From NCBI GenBank assembly GCA_016715905.1, contig JADJXI010000004.1, positions 558,001-622,000 of the forward strand: a stretch of 64,000 nucleotides of DNA, written 5' to 3'. This document shows, in pieces, positions 18,257-26,429 of this stretch (position 1 is the first letter of the stretch; each line of letters starts with the position of its first letter). Source of the stretch: Sphingobacteriaceae bacterium. Its GTDB lineage: Bacteria; Bacteroidota; Bacteroidia; B-17B0; Aurantibacillaceae. The notes below the pieces were generated by a model. That model had not been told where the DNA came from. It worked only from the letters and a program-made list of their open reading frames with translations, and ran no database searches. The translations under genes and the position numbers were made by a program.

Positions 18257-18661
18257 TTATTTTTTCTTTGCCGGAGTTGCTGCAGCACCTGCTTTTGGTC
18301 GCTTCGCTCCATATTTTGAACGTTGTTGTTTACGGCCCTCAACACCTGCAGTATCCAGGCTTCCTCTCACAATGTGATAACGTACACCCGGTAAATCTTT
18401 CACACGACCACCACGCACCAAAACTATGGAGTGCTCTTGCAAGTTGTGTCCTTCTCCGGGAATGTAAGCAATTACTTCTTCCTTGTTGGTTAAACGAACC
18501 TTAGCCACTTTTCGCATGGCTGAATTAGGCTTCTTAGGTGTAGTTGTGTACACTTTTGTACATACACCACGGCGTTGTGGACATGAGTCCAAAGCGGCCG
18601 ATTTGCTCTTGTTGGTTGCTTTTTTGCGACCTTTTCTTACTAATTGTGAAATTGTAGGCAT
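18257..18661 (-). CDS. rpsL: 30S ribosomal protein S12
   Basis: S12 controls decoding accuracy and is the streptomycin-resistance target. The 134-residue sequence starts MPTISQLVRKGRKK and holds the conserved TTPKKPNSAMRKVAKVRLTN and PGEGHNLQEHSIVLVRGGRVKDLPG loops. The lysine of TTPKKPNS, a classic resistance position, is the wild-type residue. It is the first gene of the ribosomal cluster. Confidence 0.98.
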   Translation of the reverse strand: MPTISQLVRKGRKKATNKSKSAALDSCPQRRGVCTKVYTTTPKKPNSAMRKVAKVRLTNKEEVIAYIPGEGHNLQEHSIVLVRGGRVKDLPGVRYHIVRGSLDTAGVEGRKQQRSKYGAKRPKAGAAATPAKKK

Positions 18662-18735
18662 CTTAAATCCTCTGTATTACTTGATTTTATTGGTATTTCA
18701 GCGTTTTTTTACCCCTAATTTTGTTTTAGGGAGGG

Positions 18736-18765
18736 CAAAGATACTCAAATAAATTTAACGAACAA
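18736..18765 (-). promoter_or_regulatory. Promoter of the rpsL ribosomal cluster
   Basis: On the minus strand TTG (18763-18765), 19 nt, then TATCTTTG (18736-18743): an exact fit to the Bacteroidota -33/-7 promoter. It is about 75 nt upstream of the rpsL start, the right place for the main promoter of the cluster. Confidence 0.75.
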
Positions 18766-18826
18766 GGATTTGCCTAAAATATTTATAGACTAAATGTCAA
18801 TGAATCAGAACGATTCCGTTAAAAGC

Positions 18827-18846
18827 CCCTTTTTTAAAAAAAGGGA
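18827..18846 (-). terminator. Hairpin after the small gene at 18915
   Basis: CCC plus an A/T stem and GGG (CCCTTTTTT / AAAAAAGGG) downstream of the minus-strand gene ending at 18915, followed on that strand by GCTTTT. It looks like a weak terminator and separates this gene from the rpsL promoter. Confidence 0.4.
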
Positions 18847-18914
18847 TTAGAATTGTTAAAATGAAGTAACTATTGAATCAGACAATTCAATAATCTAAAT
18901 CATTTTAGTATTAT

Positions 18915-19097
18915 CTAGCTTTTTAAAATTTGGAATTCAGTCACAAATTCAGACTTTTTAATTTCTAAGTTTTTGCTGTACCCAATAATATTGGCAATTG
19001 TTAAAGCTGAGGGTTCAGATTCAAGCTTGTGTAGCTTTATTTCAGGTTTTGAAAGGGTATTCGTAAGACTGTTTTCAGGGGTAGATATTTTAATCAT
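18915..19097 (-). CDS. Small hypothetical protein (60 aa)
   Basis: A 60-residue protein whose second half (PSALTIANIIGYSKNLEIKK) resembles a kind of very small Bacteroidota proteins that share a 'P-S-x-x-T-I-x-x-I-x-x-Y-S-K-x-L-x-x-x-K' pattern. That resemblance is from memory. No signal peptide or membrane segment is seen. A hairpin downstream supports that it is a transcription unit. Function unknown. Confidence 0.5.
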   Translation of the reverse strand: MIKISTPENSLTNTLSKPEIKLHKLESEPSALTIANIIGYSKNLEIKKSEFVTEFQILKS

Positions 19098-19281
19098 AGG
19101 CTGTGTGTGTGGTGTTTTTATTTTTAAACGTAATTTTTAGAAATATATTGTGAGAAAACGGAAGGTAATAAATACTTATCTAATTCTTTGTTAATCAGAT
19201 ATATAAATAGATAATCGAAGTTTGAAATCGCTTGACTTTAATTGCGAACCTATTAAATTTGCTTACATTTATCAATCACAA

Positions 19282-21423
19282 ATGCGTATTCGGTTATTTT
19301 ATATCCTGCTATGGATTTCCATTTTTGGTAAAGCTCAAACTGTCGAATCCTTTTCTTATGAAGAACTGGATAGCACAGTTATTTTAAAAGATGCAGAACT
19401 CTTTTTACCCGTATCCAGGAACAACACATTTATTGGACTCAATGCGATTAAAATCAAAAATTTTCCTATATGGCTAAAAGATTCCATTTGGAAAAACTAC
19501 AAGGGGATTTATTGGGTAAAGAAAACTGTTCGTTTTGACTCCACTTGTAAAAACAAAAGCTTAACTATTAATATTTCAGTTGAAGGAGCTTGTGAAGTTT
19601 TTCTTAATAGAAAGCTTATTAAAAAAATTGGTAGAATAGGATACAATGTAGAAAGTCAGCGGGAATTAATTTCAGATTATTTCAGTATTAGTCAGGTCTT
19701 TGAAGCTGATAAAGATTATGAAATTTTAATTCGCGGATCTGAGAATGAACCTGCAATAAATCATGAAAACGAAATGATGTTGCTGGATATTAAGGTTAGC
19801 ATTTGCCAAACGGATAATTTTCATTTACTAAAGGGTGAAATTGAAGAAAATGCAATAGGAATTTCAAGTTTCTTATTTAGTTTTTACATCACCTTGTTTA
19901 TCCTGCATTTTACAATATTCTTTTTAAACAGATATGAAGTTTCTAATTTGTATTATTCTATAATTCTTTTTTTTGCCGCATACATCTCTTTCTCCCGACT
20001 TTTCTCCCACTATTCGGATAATTATTTTCTTATAAGTACAATGGAACAAATAAGCATGCCCGCTGCGGTAACTTTGTTTCATTTCCTCCCTTTTATGTTT
20101 AGAGCAATTTTTAAAATAGCCAATCCTAAATGGTATTTTGTAACTTACTTGGTATTATTTATTACCTTTTATGTTGGTTTTAATGATATGCCAATTGCCA
20201 ACTTTTTTTCATTATTAGTCATTTTCTTTGGGATAACCGAGTCTCTCCGAATAATCATAATCGCCTTAAAGCATAAAAAGGAAGGTGCTAAAGCTATTGC
20301 ATTAGGCATTCTAGCTTTGGTCATCATTATGTTATTAACATTGATACTCATTATTAACAAGCAAAATACTTTTAATGTGGCAGATCCTGTGATTGGAATG
20401 ATAATGCTATTAATTGTGTTTTTAGCGTTAACCGGCGTTCCGCTTAGTCTTACTTTCTACTTAGCCCATTCCATATCACGAACCAATAAATTCTTATCTA
20501 AAAAATTAATTCAAGTTGAAGAACTTTCGAAGCAAACTATAGAACAGGAAAAGGAAAAGCAACAAATTTTAGCAGAACAAAATATAACACTGGATAAACA
20601 AGTAAAGGAAAGAACAAGTGAAATACAGGAACAAAAGAAAATCATAGAGGAAAAAAATAAAGATATAATTGATAGTATAAATTATGCTAAACAAATTCAA
20701 ACTTCTATTTTGCCAGAAGGTGAAATAATAAAAAGTATTTTCCCTAATTCCTTTATTTTTTATAGTCCGAAAGATATTGTGAGTGGAGATTTTTATTATA
20801 TCACTGAAATAAAAGGAAACAAAATAGTAGTAACTGCAGATTGTACCGGACACGGAGTACCCGGAGCTTTAATGAGTATGGTGGGTAGTAACATCATCAA
20901 CAAATTAACCCACGAAAATGAAATATTTAATCCAAAAGATTTAATAGAAAACTTACACAAAGAACTCCGACACTCATTGAAACAAGATTTACCCGGTTCA
21001 ATAAACAGAGATGGAATGGATTTAGCAGCGATTACGATTACTAAAGATAAAATTTTGTATAGTGGCGCAAACAGACCATTAATTTATTTTGACCAGAAAG
21101 GTGAATTAAATGAAATAAAACCCGATAAAACACCGGTAGGTGGTTCGCACATAGAAAAAATTGAGCTAACAGAACATCAATTAGCAATAAAAGATGTAAA
21201 ACAATTATTCTTATTCAGCGATGGCTTTGCCGATCAGTTTGGCGGACCGGATAATGAACATGGTGGTAAAAAAATAATGGTATCGAGATTTAAAAAGTGG
21301 TTGGTTGAAATTTCGACCTATAAATCTGAAGAACAGGAAGCTTTTTTGGTAAAGAAGTTTACAGAATGGAAAGGTAAAAACGAACAAGTTGATGATGTTA
21401 TGGTGATTGGGATTAAGCCTTAA
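19282..21423 (+). CDS. Membrane sensor protein phosphatase (7TM region plus SpoIIE/PP2C domain)
   Basis: I chose the ATG at 19282, which gives a proper signal peptide (MRIRLFYILLWISIFGKAQT); a TTG 20 codons upstream is possible. The 713-residue protein has a periplasmic beta-rich region (to about residue 190), some seven hydrophobic segments (about 195-400; like 7TMR-DISM receptors), a coiled coil (about 415-475) and a C-terminal SpoIIE-type PP2C phosphatase. The metal-site motifs GDFYY, DCTGHGVPGALMSM and FSDGFADQFGG are visible. Such proteins control partner-switching regulators by dephosphorylating an anti-sigma antagonist. No partner gene is next to it. Confidence 0.88.
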   Translation: MRIRLFYILLWISIFGKAQTVESFSYEELDSTVILKDAELFLPVSRNNTFIGLNAIKIKNFPIWLKDSIWKNYKGIYWVKKTVRFDSTCKNKSLTINISVEGACEVFLNRKLIKKIGRIGYNVESQRELISDYFSISQVFEADKDYEILIRGSENEPAINHENEMMLLDIKVSICQTDNFHLLKGEIEENAIGISSFLFSFYITLFILHFTIFFLNRYEVSNLYYSIILFFAAYISFSRLFSHYSDNYFLISTMEQISMPAAVTLFHFLPFMFRAIFKIANPKWYFVTYLVLFITFYVGFNDMPIANFFSLLVIFFGITESLRIIIIALKHKKEGAKAIALGILALVIIMLLTLILIINKQNTFNVADPVIGMIMLLIVFLALTGVPLSLTFYLAHSISRTNKFLSKKLIQVEELSKQTIEQEKEKQQILAEQNITLDKQVKERTSEIQEQKKIIEEKNKDIIDSINYAKQIQTSILPEGEIIKSIFPNSFIFYSPKDIVSGDFYYITEIKGNKIVVTADCTGHGVPGALMSMVGSNIINKLTHENEIFNPKDLIENLHKELRHSLKQDLPGSINRDGMDLAAITITKDKILYSGANRPLIYFDQKGELNEIKPDKTPVGGSHIEKIELTEHQLAIKDVKQLFLFSDGFADQFGGPDNEHGGKKIMVSRFKKWLVEISTYKSEEQEAFLVKKFTEWKGKNEQVDDVMVIGIKP

Positions 21424-21468
21424 AGTATAGAAATTTAAAAAAGTAACATTTTTAGTTCAATCAAATTT

Positions 21469-21497
21469 TTGTTAGTGTAAATAAATTTATACATTTG
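21469..21497 (+). promoter_or_regulatory. Promoter of tRNA-Glu
   Basis: TTG (21469-21471), 18 nt, then TACATTTG (21490-21497), matching the Bacteroidota promoter pattern about 21 nt before the mature tRNA 5' end. Confidence 0.65.
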
Positions 21498-21518
21498 CCA
21501 TCCCAAATTAGAAGATTT

Positions 21519-21590
21519 GGCCCGTTCGTCTAGGGGTTAGGACGCGTCCCTTTCACGGACGAAACACGGGTTCGATTCCCGTACGGGCTA
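21519..21590 (+). tRNA. tRNA-Glu (anticodon TTC)
   Basis: A full cloverleaf: acceptor GGCCCGT / ACGGGCT plus discriminator A, D-arm GTC...GAC, anticodon stem CGTCC / GGACG with loop CTTTCAC, and T-arm ACGGG TTCGATT CCCGT. The TTC anticodon reads Glu codons. CCA is not encoded. The last 13 bases are also the left attachment site of the genomic island, so the element keeps the tRNA intact. Confidence 0.97.
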
Positions 21591-21591
21591 C
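21578..21591. other. Left attachment site (attL core)
   Basis: CCCGTACGGGCTAC, the 3' end of tRNA-Glu plus one base, identical to 62508-62521. It marks the left end of the island. Confidence 0.85.
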
Positions 21592-21603
21592 GAAACACCT
21601 CTG

Positions 21604-21635
21604 AACCCCCTGTATTTACAGGGGGTTTGCTTTTT
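21604..21635 (+). terminator. Terminator of tRNA-Glu
   Basis: A strong GC stem (AACCCCCTG.. / ..CAGGGGGTT) followed by TGCTTTTT. It is carried by the island; a similar terminator stands just outside attR, which would be the original chromosomal one. Confidence 0.75.
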
Positions 21636-21636
21636 A

Positions 21637-21666
21637 GGTACAACATAGGTACAACACGCTAAACTG
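21637..21666. repeat. Left arm-type repeats (2 x GGTACAAC)
   Basis: GGTACAAC at 21637-21644 and 21648-21655, followed by CGCTAAACTG (21657-21666). The right end has the same pair (62373-62380, 62385-62392) and GCGTTAAACTG (62410-62420) in the same orientation. This is the arrangement expected for arm sites of a tyrosine recombinase. The rest of the gap 21591-21958 holds no gene; a TACTTTTG promoter element lies at 21845-21852. Confidence 0.55.
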
Positions 21667-21844
21667 TTGATAACTTTACACCTTATAAACCTCAATTACT
21701 TTCTTTTGCATTGTCTCATACTTTATCCATACCTATGACAAGGCACATCTATACATCTAAGCCCTAAAATCCTCATATAACTGTTTAAAAACTTGCGAAA
21801 CAATGCAAACGCACCGCAAATTCTTTAAGCCATTTACGGTAAAG

Positions 21845-21852
21845 TACTTTTG
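21845..21852 (+). promoter_or_regulatory. Likely promoter (-7 element) of the 21959 operon
   Basis: TACTTTTG fits TAnnTTTG and lies 106 nt before the first gene of the four-gene operon. No clean TTG is found at the ideal -33 distance, so the call is moderate. Confidence 0.4.
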
Positions 21853-21958
21853 TATTGTCAGTCGTTTTTTGATTCGCGATTAAAGAAATTCCTGATCTTA
21901 TACAGGTGACTGCAGCTCCTGTTTTAAGCTTTTATTAATCAATTAAAAATTAAACAAA

Positions 21959-22708
21959 ATGGCACGTCAAAAGGGCATCATCAAACTAAAAGGGAAAATC
22001 GGAGATCTTTCCTTTTACAAAACCCAAGACGGACATTTAGCCCGTGAAAAAGGGGGCGTAGATGCGGAACGTATCGCTAACGACCCTGCCTTTGTGAGAA
22101 CAAGGGAAAACGGTGCTGAATTTGGTTCGTCTGCGGTTGCAGGTAAAAACCTACGCACAGCATTGTTCGCAATGCTGCAAACTGCTTCCGATAATCGTGT
22201 TGTATCTCGTTTAACCAAAATCATGACCAATATTAAAAATCTTGATGGCACCAGTGCCAGAGGCGATAGAAATGTTGGCGTCGCAATTGCTTTGCCAGCG
22301 GCAAAAGCTTTGTTGAAAAATTTCAATTTCAATAAAAAAGCAATTCTTGGTAGTATTTTGTTTAAACCATACAGTGTGAACACCGGAACAGGAGTAATCA
22401 CAATCAACGGACTTGAACCCATTAATCATATTAATTTTCCCGCAGGAGCGACACACGTTACTCTTAAAGGAGCATGGTTGAAATTAAATTTTGTAACCGG
22501 AATATATGATTTGCAAGCGTCAAACGTTGTAAACCTTCCAATCAATGCAACGCCTACTAACGTAGTACTTACGCCAGCTAACGTACCTACGGGTACCGGT
22601 ACTGATATTTATTTATTACAATTGGAGTTTTTTCAATTAGTAAATCTTGTTCAGTATTCTTTAAAAGATGGCGCTCACAATTCATTAACTGTTGTTGAGG
22701 TAGCATAA
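21959..22708 (+). CDS. Conserved Bacteroidota hypothetical protein (MARQKGIIK type)
   Basis: 249 residues with a strongly basic, conserved-looking start (MARQKGIIKLKGKIGDLSFY) followed by KTQDGHLAREKGG; I recognise this start from many Bacteroidota proteins of unknown function. There is no signal peptide or membrane helix. The second half is rich in short beta-type stretches and N/T/G residues. It heads a compact operon next to attL whose last gene is holin-like, so a phage-derived structural or release role is possible, but not shown. Confidence 0.75.
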   Translation: MARQKGIIKLKGKIGDLSFYKTQDGHLAREKGGVDAERIANDPAFVRTRENGAEFGSSAVAGKNLRTALFAMLQTASDNRVVSRLTKIMTNIKNLDGTSARGDRNVGVAIALPAAKALLKNFNFNKKAILGSILFKPYSVNTGTGVITINGLEPINHINFPAGATHVTLKGAWLKLNFVTGIYDLQASNVVNLPINATPTNVVLTPANVPTGTGTDIYLLQLEFFQLVNLVQYSLKDGAHNSLTVVEVA

Positions 22709-22713
22709 GGAGG
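22707..22713 (+). promoter_or_regulatory. Strong Shine-Dalgarno site
   Basis: AAGGAGG overlapping the stop codon of the upstream gene and seven bases before the ATG at 22721. It is rare for this genome and hints at an origin in, or adaptation to, another expression style. Confidence 0.6.
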
Positions 22714-22720
22714 AAACACA

Positions 22721-22984
22721 ATGAAACAAAATCAAAAAAACCCTAACGACATGAACATCTTTGAAAGATTGTCAGGTCCAACTCCAAAGTTTTTTAAAAA
22801 ACTGCGGACTATAGGTTTGATACTTGCAGCAGCAGGCGGCGTATTGGTGGCAACACCAATCGCCTTACCTATTGCTCTGGTAACAACCGGTGGTTATTTG
22901 ATTGTTGCAGGAGCGGTAGCAACTGCAATTAGTCAAGCAGCTGTAGAAGGAAATGGAGACAAAAAAAAGAGTAATAATCATTGA
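22721..22984 (+). CDS. Small membrane protein (87 aa)
   Basis: A small protein with a charged N-terminal 30 residues and a long hydrophobic part (about residues 31-75) that can form two membrane helices separated by a PIALPIAL turn; a polar, lysine-rich tail follows. It has a good Shine-Dalgarno site and lies 12 nt after its neighbour. It may belong with the holin-like gene at 23456. I do not recognise the family with certainty. Confidence 0.65.
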   Translation: MKQNQKNPNDMNIFERLSGPTPKFFKKLRTIGLILAAAGGVLVATPIALPIALVTTGGYLIVAGAVATAISQAAVEGNGDKKKSNNH

Positions 22985-22997
22985 AATTTTAATTCTC

Positions 22998-23456
22998 ATG
23001 GACAATACAAAAAAAGAAAAATTAAAAGTACTTGTTGAAGTTTCTGGAAAGAATTACAACAAAGGACAAGTGGTGAGTGCATTCGAAGCAAATGCAGTTA
23101 TCACAAAAGAAAGTGAAAGTCGCCTTCGACAAAAAGATGAAGATAGTATCACTGTACGCGCAAGTGATTGCGAAACACCAAAAATTGAGGCAGATTACCA
23201 TTCAAAATCAATTGGTGAAGGCGAAATTAAAACGAACATTGAAATAGATATCAAAGGGAAAACTTTTGATGCTACAAAAAATCAATTGATTGATGCTATT
23301 GCTGCAGGCGCTAAATTAACAAAAGCTGATGCCGGCAGAACAATTGATAAAACGGTTGAAGATTTGCTTAGCTTAAAGGCAGAGAAATCTTGCGATGCGA
23401 ATTGCGCAAATGCAAATTCTTATTACACAACCAAGATTACTGAAACCGCTAAGTAA
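22998..23456 (+). CDS. Hypothetical soluble protein (152 aa)
   Basis: I chose the ATG at 22998 (MDNTKKEKLKVLVEVSGKNY); the upstream ATG at 22953 would overlap the preceding gene by 32 nt. Charged and hydrophilic, without a membrane segment. The ..AITKADAG and ..AIAAGAKLTKADAGR style segments suggest a small DNA-binding or structural fold like phage-associated HU-like proteins, but I cannot support a family. Its stop codon overlaps the next start (TAATG), so translation is coupled. Confidence 0.6.
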   Translation: MDNTKKEKLKVLVEVSGKNYNKGQVVSAFEANAVITKESESRLRQKDEDSITVRASDCETPKIEADYHSKSIGEGEIKTNIEIDIKGKTFDATKNQLIDAIAAGAKLTKADAGRTIDKTVEDLLSLKAEKSCDANCANANSYYTTKITETAK

Positions 23457-23644
23457 TGGCAACTAATCATCATATAGAAAGTGGGACAATCCTTGGCACA
23501 GTTACAGGAACGGGCTTAACCCTATTGGCGAACATTGGTTCAGCCGACATTTTAAAAACTGTTGTCCTTGCAGCTATTGGAGCTGTGGTGAGTTTCTGCG
23601 TGTCTGTATCGTTGAAATGGCTTGTTAAACGATTTCGGAAATAA
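23456..23644 (+). CDS. Holin-like small membrane protein (62 aa)
   Basis: 62 residues with a polar start, two predicted membrane helices (about residues 11-30 and 34-54) and a strongly basic C-terminus (KWLVKRFRK). Size, two helices and basic tail are the general build of small phage holins. It overlaps the previous stop codon by one base and is followed by a strong terminator. The call is by architecture only. Confidence 0.5.
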   Translation: MATNHHIESGTILGTVTGTGLTLLANIGSADILKTVVLAAIGAVVSFCVSVSLKWLVKRFRK

Positions 23645-23667
23645 GTTTTTCAAAGAAAGTGAAGGAG

Positions 23668-23695
23668 GGTCGCCCGCAAGTGGGCGACCTTTTTT
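23668..23695 (+). terminator. Terminator of the holin-like operon
   Basis: Stem GGTCGCCC / GGGCGACC with a GCAAGT loop, followed by six T. A textbook terminator. Confidence 0.9.
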
Positions 23696-23941
23696 ATTTT
23701 AGTAAAACTAAAATGGCAAAATGGAGAGCTGCCGCACACCTGATGAATGCACCAAAACATAACAACCACATGGCAAGGCATATGATTTTAAATTTGAAGT
23801 TGAATGCATGAGTGAACGCTTACGCAAATAGCGATTGAATGCATAAGGTGAAAGCTGCATTGGTTTAAATTGAATTGAAGAAGAAAATTTGTAAACCGTT
23901 GTTGATGTGACTGAGGACATTTTTGGATGTTTTTGCATAAT

Positions 23942-24107
23942 ATTAAATTTTATATGCTTTCTAAAGCAGGTGGATTAAAAAAACAAAAGGAAACGGAATA
24001 AATGTTGGGTCAGTGCGTTGGCTTGTGTTTTATGCCGTAAGCTTTTGTTTTTTTAGTGTCGGCATGTGGGTCAGCCCCACCTGCCACCTTTGCATATAAA
24101 ATTTAAT
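23942..24107. repeat. 166-bp segment bounded by inverted repeats
   Basis: ATTAAATTTTATATGC (23942-23957) is repeated inverted, without mismatch, at 24092-24107; inside it GCAGGTGG (23966-23973) pairs with CCACCTGC (24077-24084). The segment is richer in GC than its surroundings. It could be a MITE-like insertion or a structured RNA. The rest of 23696-24130 contains only a doubtful 76-codon frame on the minus strand. Confidence 0.55.
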
Positions 24108-24130
24108 TATGCGAAAACAGGAACAGGTAA

Positions 24131-24544
24131 TCATTTTAGTGCCTGGTACATTAATGCTTTTTTTGCCTGTTTTATCAGTTTAATTTGTTCCTGTACAACT
24201 TTTGCTTTCTTATCAAGCAATTGTACCATTGAAATATTTTTATCAAATTGTAGAGGCTTTAATTCAATCTTTACCAATGCGATTTTTACAACACTTTTTA
24301 GGTCATCCAAACGGATAAAAGGAATCACAGAGCCTGTTAAAAAAGGATGGAAATACATCCCTTGCCATAATCCGTAAAACAACCAGTACAGGCGTTGTTT
24401 TTCTTCTTCATCTTTGCATAAGCACACAAAGCAATTTGGGCATGGTGTTTCCATCGGTTTACCGCTGTTATTTCCTTTTGATAGAATAAAAAAATGGACA
24501 CATTCATAAGTGTTTTTCATTTTGTGGGTTTTGATTTTGAGCAT
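24131..24544 (-). CDS. DUF6943-like hypothetical protein
   Basis: 137 residues from the ATG at 24544 (MLKIKTHKMKN); a longer start at 24577 is possible. The segment FILSKGNNSGKP followed by ETPCPNCFVCLC and the WLFYGLWQGMYFHPFLTGSVIPFIR stretch match, from memory, a protein family (DUF6943) that is common in Bacteroidota mobile elements. The CPxC and CxC cysteines could bind zinc. It stands next to the inverted-repeat segment. Function unknown. Confidence 0.6.
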   Translation of the reverse strand: MLKIKTHKMKNTYECVHFFILSKGNNSGKPMETPCPNCFVCLCKDEEEKQRLYWLFYGLWQGMYFHPFLTGSVIPFIRLDDLKSVVKIALVKIELKPLQFDKNISMVQLLDKKAKVVQEQIKLIKQAKKALMYQALK

Positions 24545-24737
24545 AATTATAGATTTAAAAATTATGCTATCCGACACACCCCATATATTTTAAAAGAAAA
24601 AACAAAAACCGAAAAAAATAAAAAAGAAAGCCATCACTCAAGGAGGTGGGACAAGGTTTGCAAGGTTTTTGACTAAAAAAATTTTAATGTAAAACAGAGA
24701 TAACTAAGAAAACAGAATTTATAGAGAAATATGGAGC

Positions 24738-24755
24738 CCTTCGACTTCGCTCAGG
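24738..24755. repeat. Interspersed CTTCGACnnnGCTCAGG-type repeat
   Basis: CCTTCGACTTCGCTCAGG, a short sequence that recurs in this window (see the copies inside the TcB gene and at 32384). Nothing else is evident in the 291-nt gap 24578-24868. Confidence 0.5.
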
Positions 24756-24868
24756 ATAAAATTTTTTTTGCAAAACCCGGAGGGCTTGACCTTGCGGACA
24801 TTGGCACACCGACTTACTTTTGCTGACTTTTTTTATTTATGGTAAAATAAAAACTGATCAAGAAAAGT

Positions 24869-25537
24869 TTACGAAAGAACTTTTAAAATTGAAGTTAAAG
24901 GAATTATGTTAAGCAGACCCAGAGCTAATAATTCATCTTCTTTTTTACTTGTTATTTCTATGTCCTTTTTATCTGCAAAAAGCCTTAATGCAGATGCTGT
25001 ATAGTAGACTAAATTATCTTCGCGGATTTCCTTTACTCCATAATTTATTGTTGAGCCATCACGCAATACAAGTACGCCGGCATGATTCGGACTCAAAATA
25101 TTTAACCCAATTGTGCGACCATTTTCTTTACTTTGTTGAAAAAGATTTTGAATCGATGATTTAATTGAATGCGTACCAAGCAAGTTTATGAATTCATTTA
25201 AAAAGCTTTCCTCCGATATATTTGTTCTTTTATCTCGTTCATCCATATGATTAAAAATATCTACTGGAAATCTACCACTATCAGAATATTCTATTACACT
25301 TATTATTTTTCTACGAAAGTTACCAAGACGAGGCGCAATAATGTATACGATGTATAATGCTGCTGGGGTAATTGTGGGCTTAGTATCAAGAAATGTGTCT
25401 ATTGCATCTATTTCCATTCTTAATTCGCCACCAGTTTGCTGGTATAACCCATCCTTCTGTTCAACTAAGTAATCATAGGCGGATTTTGCTTTTTTATCAG
25501 AAAACTCGATGTTTTCCCAAACATTAATTTTAGCCAT
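24869..25537 (-). CDS. Hypothetical protein (222 aa) linked to the TerY-P operon
   Basis: A soluble protein of 222 residues without recognised motifs; its middle (RTIGLNILSPNHAGVLVLRDGS) looks like beta strands and the C-terminus is helical. Its start is 3 nt after the stop of the nuclease-fold gene upstream, so the two are co-transcribed. It may be a substrate or partner in the neighbouring TAC/TerY-P system. No function is proposed. Confidence 0.65.
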   Translation of the reverse strand: MAKINVWENIEFSDKKAKSAYDYLVEQKDGLYQQTGGELRMEIDAIDTFLDTKPTITPAALYIVYIIAPRLGNFRRKIISVIEYSDSGRFPVDIFNHMDERDKRTNISEESFLNEFINLLGTHSIKSSIQNLFQQSKENGRTIGLNILSPNHAGVLVLRDGSTINYGVKEIREDNLVYYTASALRLFADKKDIEITSKKEDELLALGLLNIIPLTSILKVLS

Positions 25538-25540
25538 ATT

Positions 25541-26392
25541 CTATATTTTTAGTTTTATCTTAATTGGAAAATGATCTGAATAAATCTCATTAGGCCGATC
25601 ATATATTGCTGCAAGATTGATACCGCCAATTTTTGTTACAATCTGAACACAATTGCTAGTAAGATACTGCTTCATTGTTCCGCTTAGAATTATCTGATCA
25701 AGGATATGGTATTCATGAGAAACATGACCCGAAGAACGATAATAGTAAGTAGCCATAGGTTTACTTTGATCACCAAAGAAATTCCACATGGGATTGTATA
25801 AAAATCTATAGTGAGATCCATCGACTTTCCTACCAATGGGATTGTCAGTTACATATTCTAAACTCGAAATTGCATTTAAACCATTTGAAGATACCATTCC
25901 AAAATCAAAGGGATTCATATTAAAATCACCTATAAGAAGTGTGTTGTTACATTTGGTTAATGATTCGATTTTTGAAATATCTTGAGATAAATTAACACAC
26001 TCCAGTGCCTGACTTATATGCGACCAGTTGTTTTTTGAATGAAAATGCACAGGAAATAAATTCATCCTAATTAAAGAAGGAATTTCAAGATGATATGCAG
26101 ACCATCTAGAACTTTTTACTTCCTTTTTTTTTAAATCAAATAAACTCGAAGATATTTTTGTTAAGGCCTTTACTCTAAAATCTAAATCAGGTAATTGAAC
26201 AAAAGGAGTAGAAAACAAAATTTTGGATTTAGTTAAGAAATCGAGAACAACATCAGGGCACTTAGTGTTTCTCTCCTTTTTGAATTTCGTTTCTGCAAGA
26301 AACAGAATATCTATTTCATTTTCTTTTACGAATTCAATGAGTAAATCACCAATATCGGTGTTGTTGCCTATATTCCAAAATCCAATGACCAT
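25541..26392 (-). CDS. Endonuclease/exonuclease/phosphatase-fold enzyme
   Basis: 283 residues with the ordered motifs of this superfamily: FWNIGN (Asn7), FLAETKF (metal-binding Glu34), LLIGDFNMNPFD and the terminal SDHFPIKIKL (catalytic His about 274). All catalytic positions appear present, so it is probably an active metal-dependent phosphodiesterase (nuclease, or lipid/phosphate esterase). No signal peptide, so cytoplasmic. It lies downstream of the TerY-P triad on the same strand and 3 nt before the 222-aa gene; TerY-P modules are known to associate with DNA-processing proteins. Confidence 0.85.
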   Translation of the reverse strand: MVIGFWNIGNNTDIGDLLIEFVKENEIDILFLAETKFKKERNTKCPDVVLDFLTKSKILFSTPFVQLPDLDFRVKALTKISSSLFDLKKKEVKSSRWSAYHLEIPSLIRMNLFPVHFHSKNNWSHISQALECVNLSQDISKIESLTKCNNTLLIGDFNMNPFDFGMVSSNGLNAISSLEYVTDNPIGRKVDGSHYRFLYNPMWNFFGDQSKPMATYYYRSSGHVSHEYHILDQIILSGTMKQYLTSNCVQIVTKIGGINLAAIYDRPNEIYSDHFPIKIKLKI

Positions 26393-26429
26393 AAATGATT
26401 TGATAAATGTAAGGATTTTTTATGTGCGT

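Noticed and set aside
23708..23938. A 76-codon minus-strand frame
   Set aside because: Composition is unlike neighbouring genes, it lacks motifs, and it lies between a terminator and the inverted-repeat segment. Kept as noncoding.
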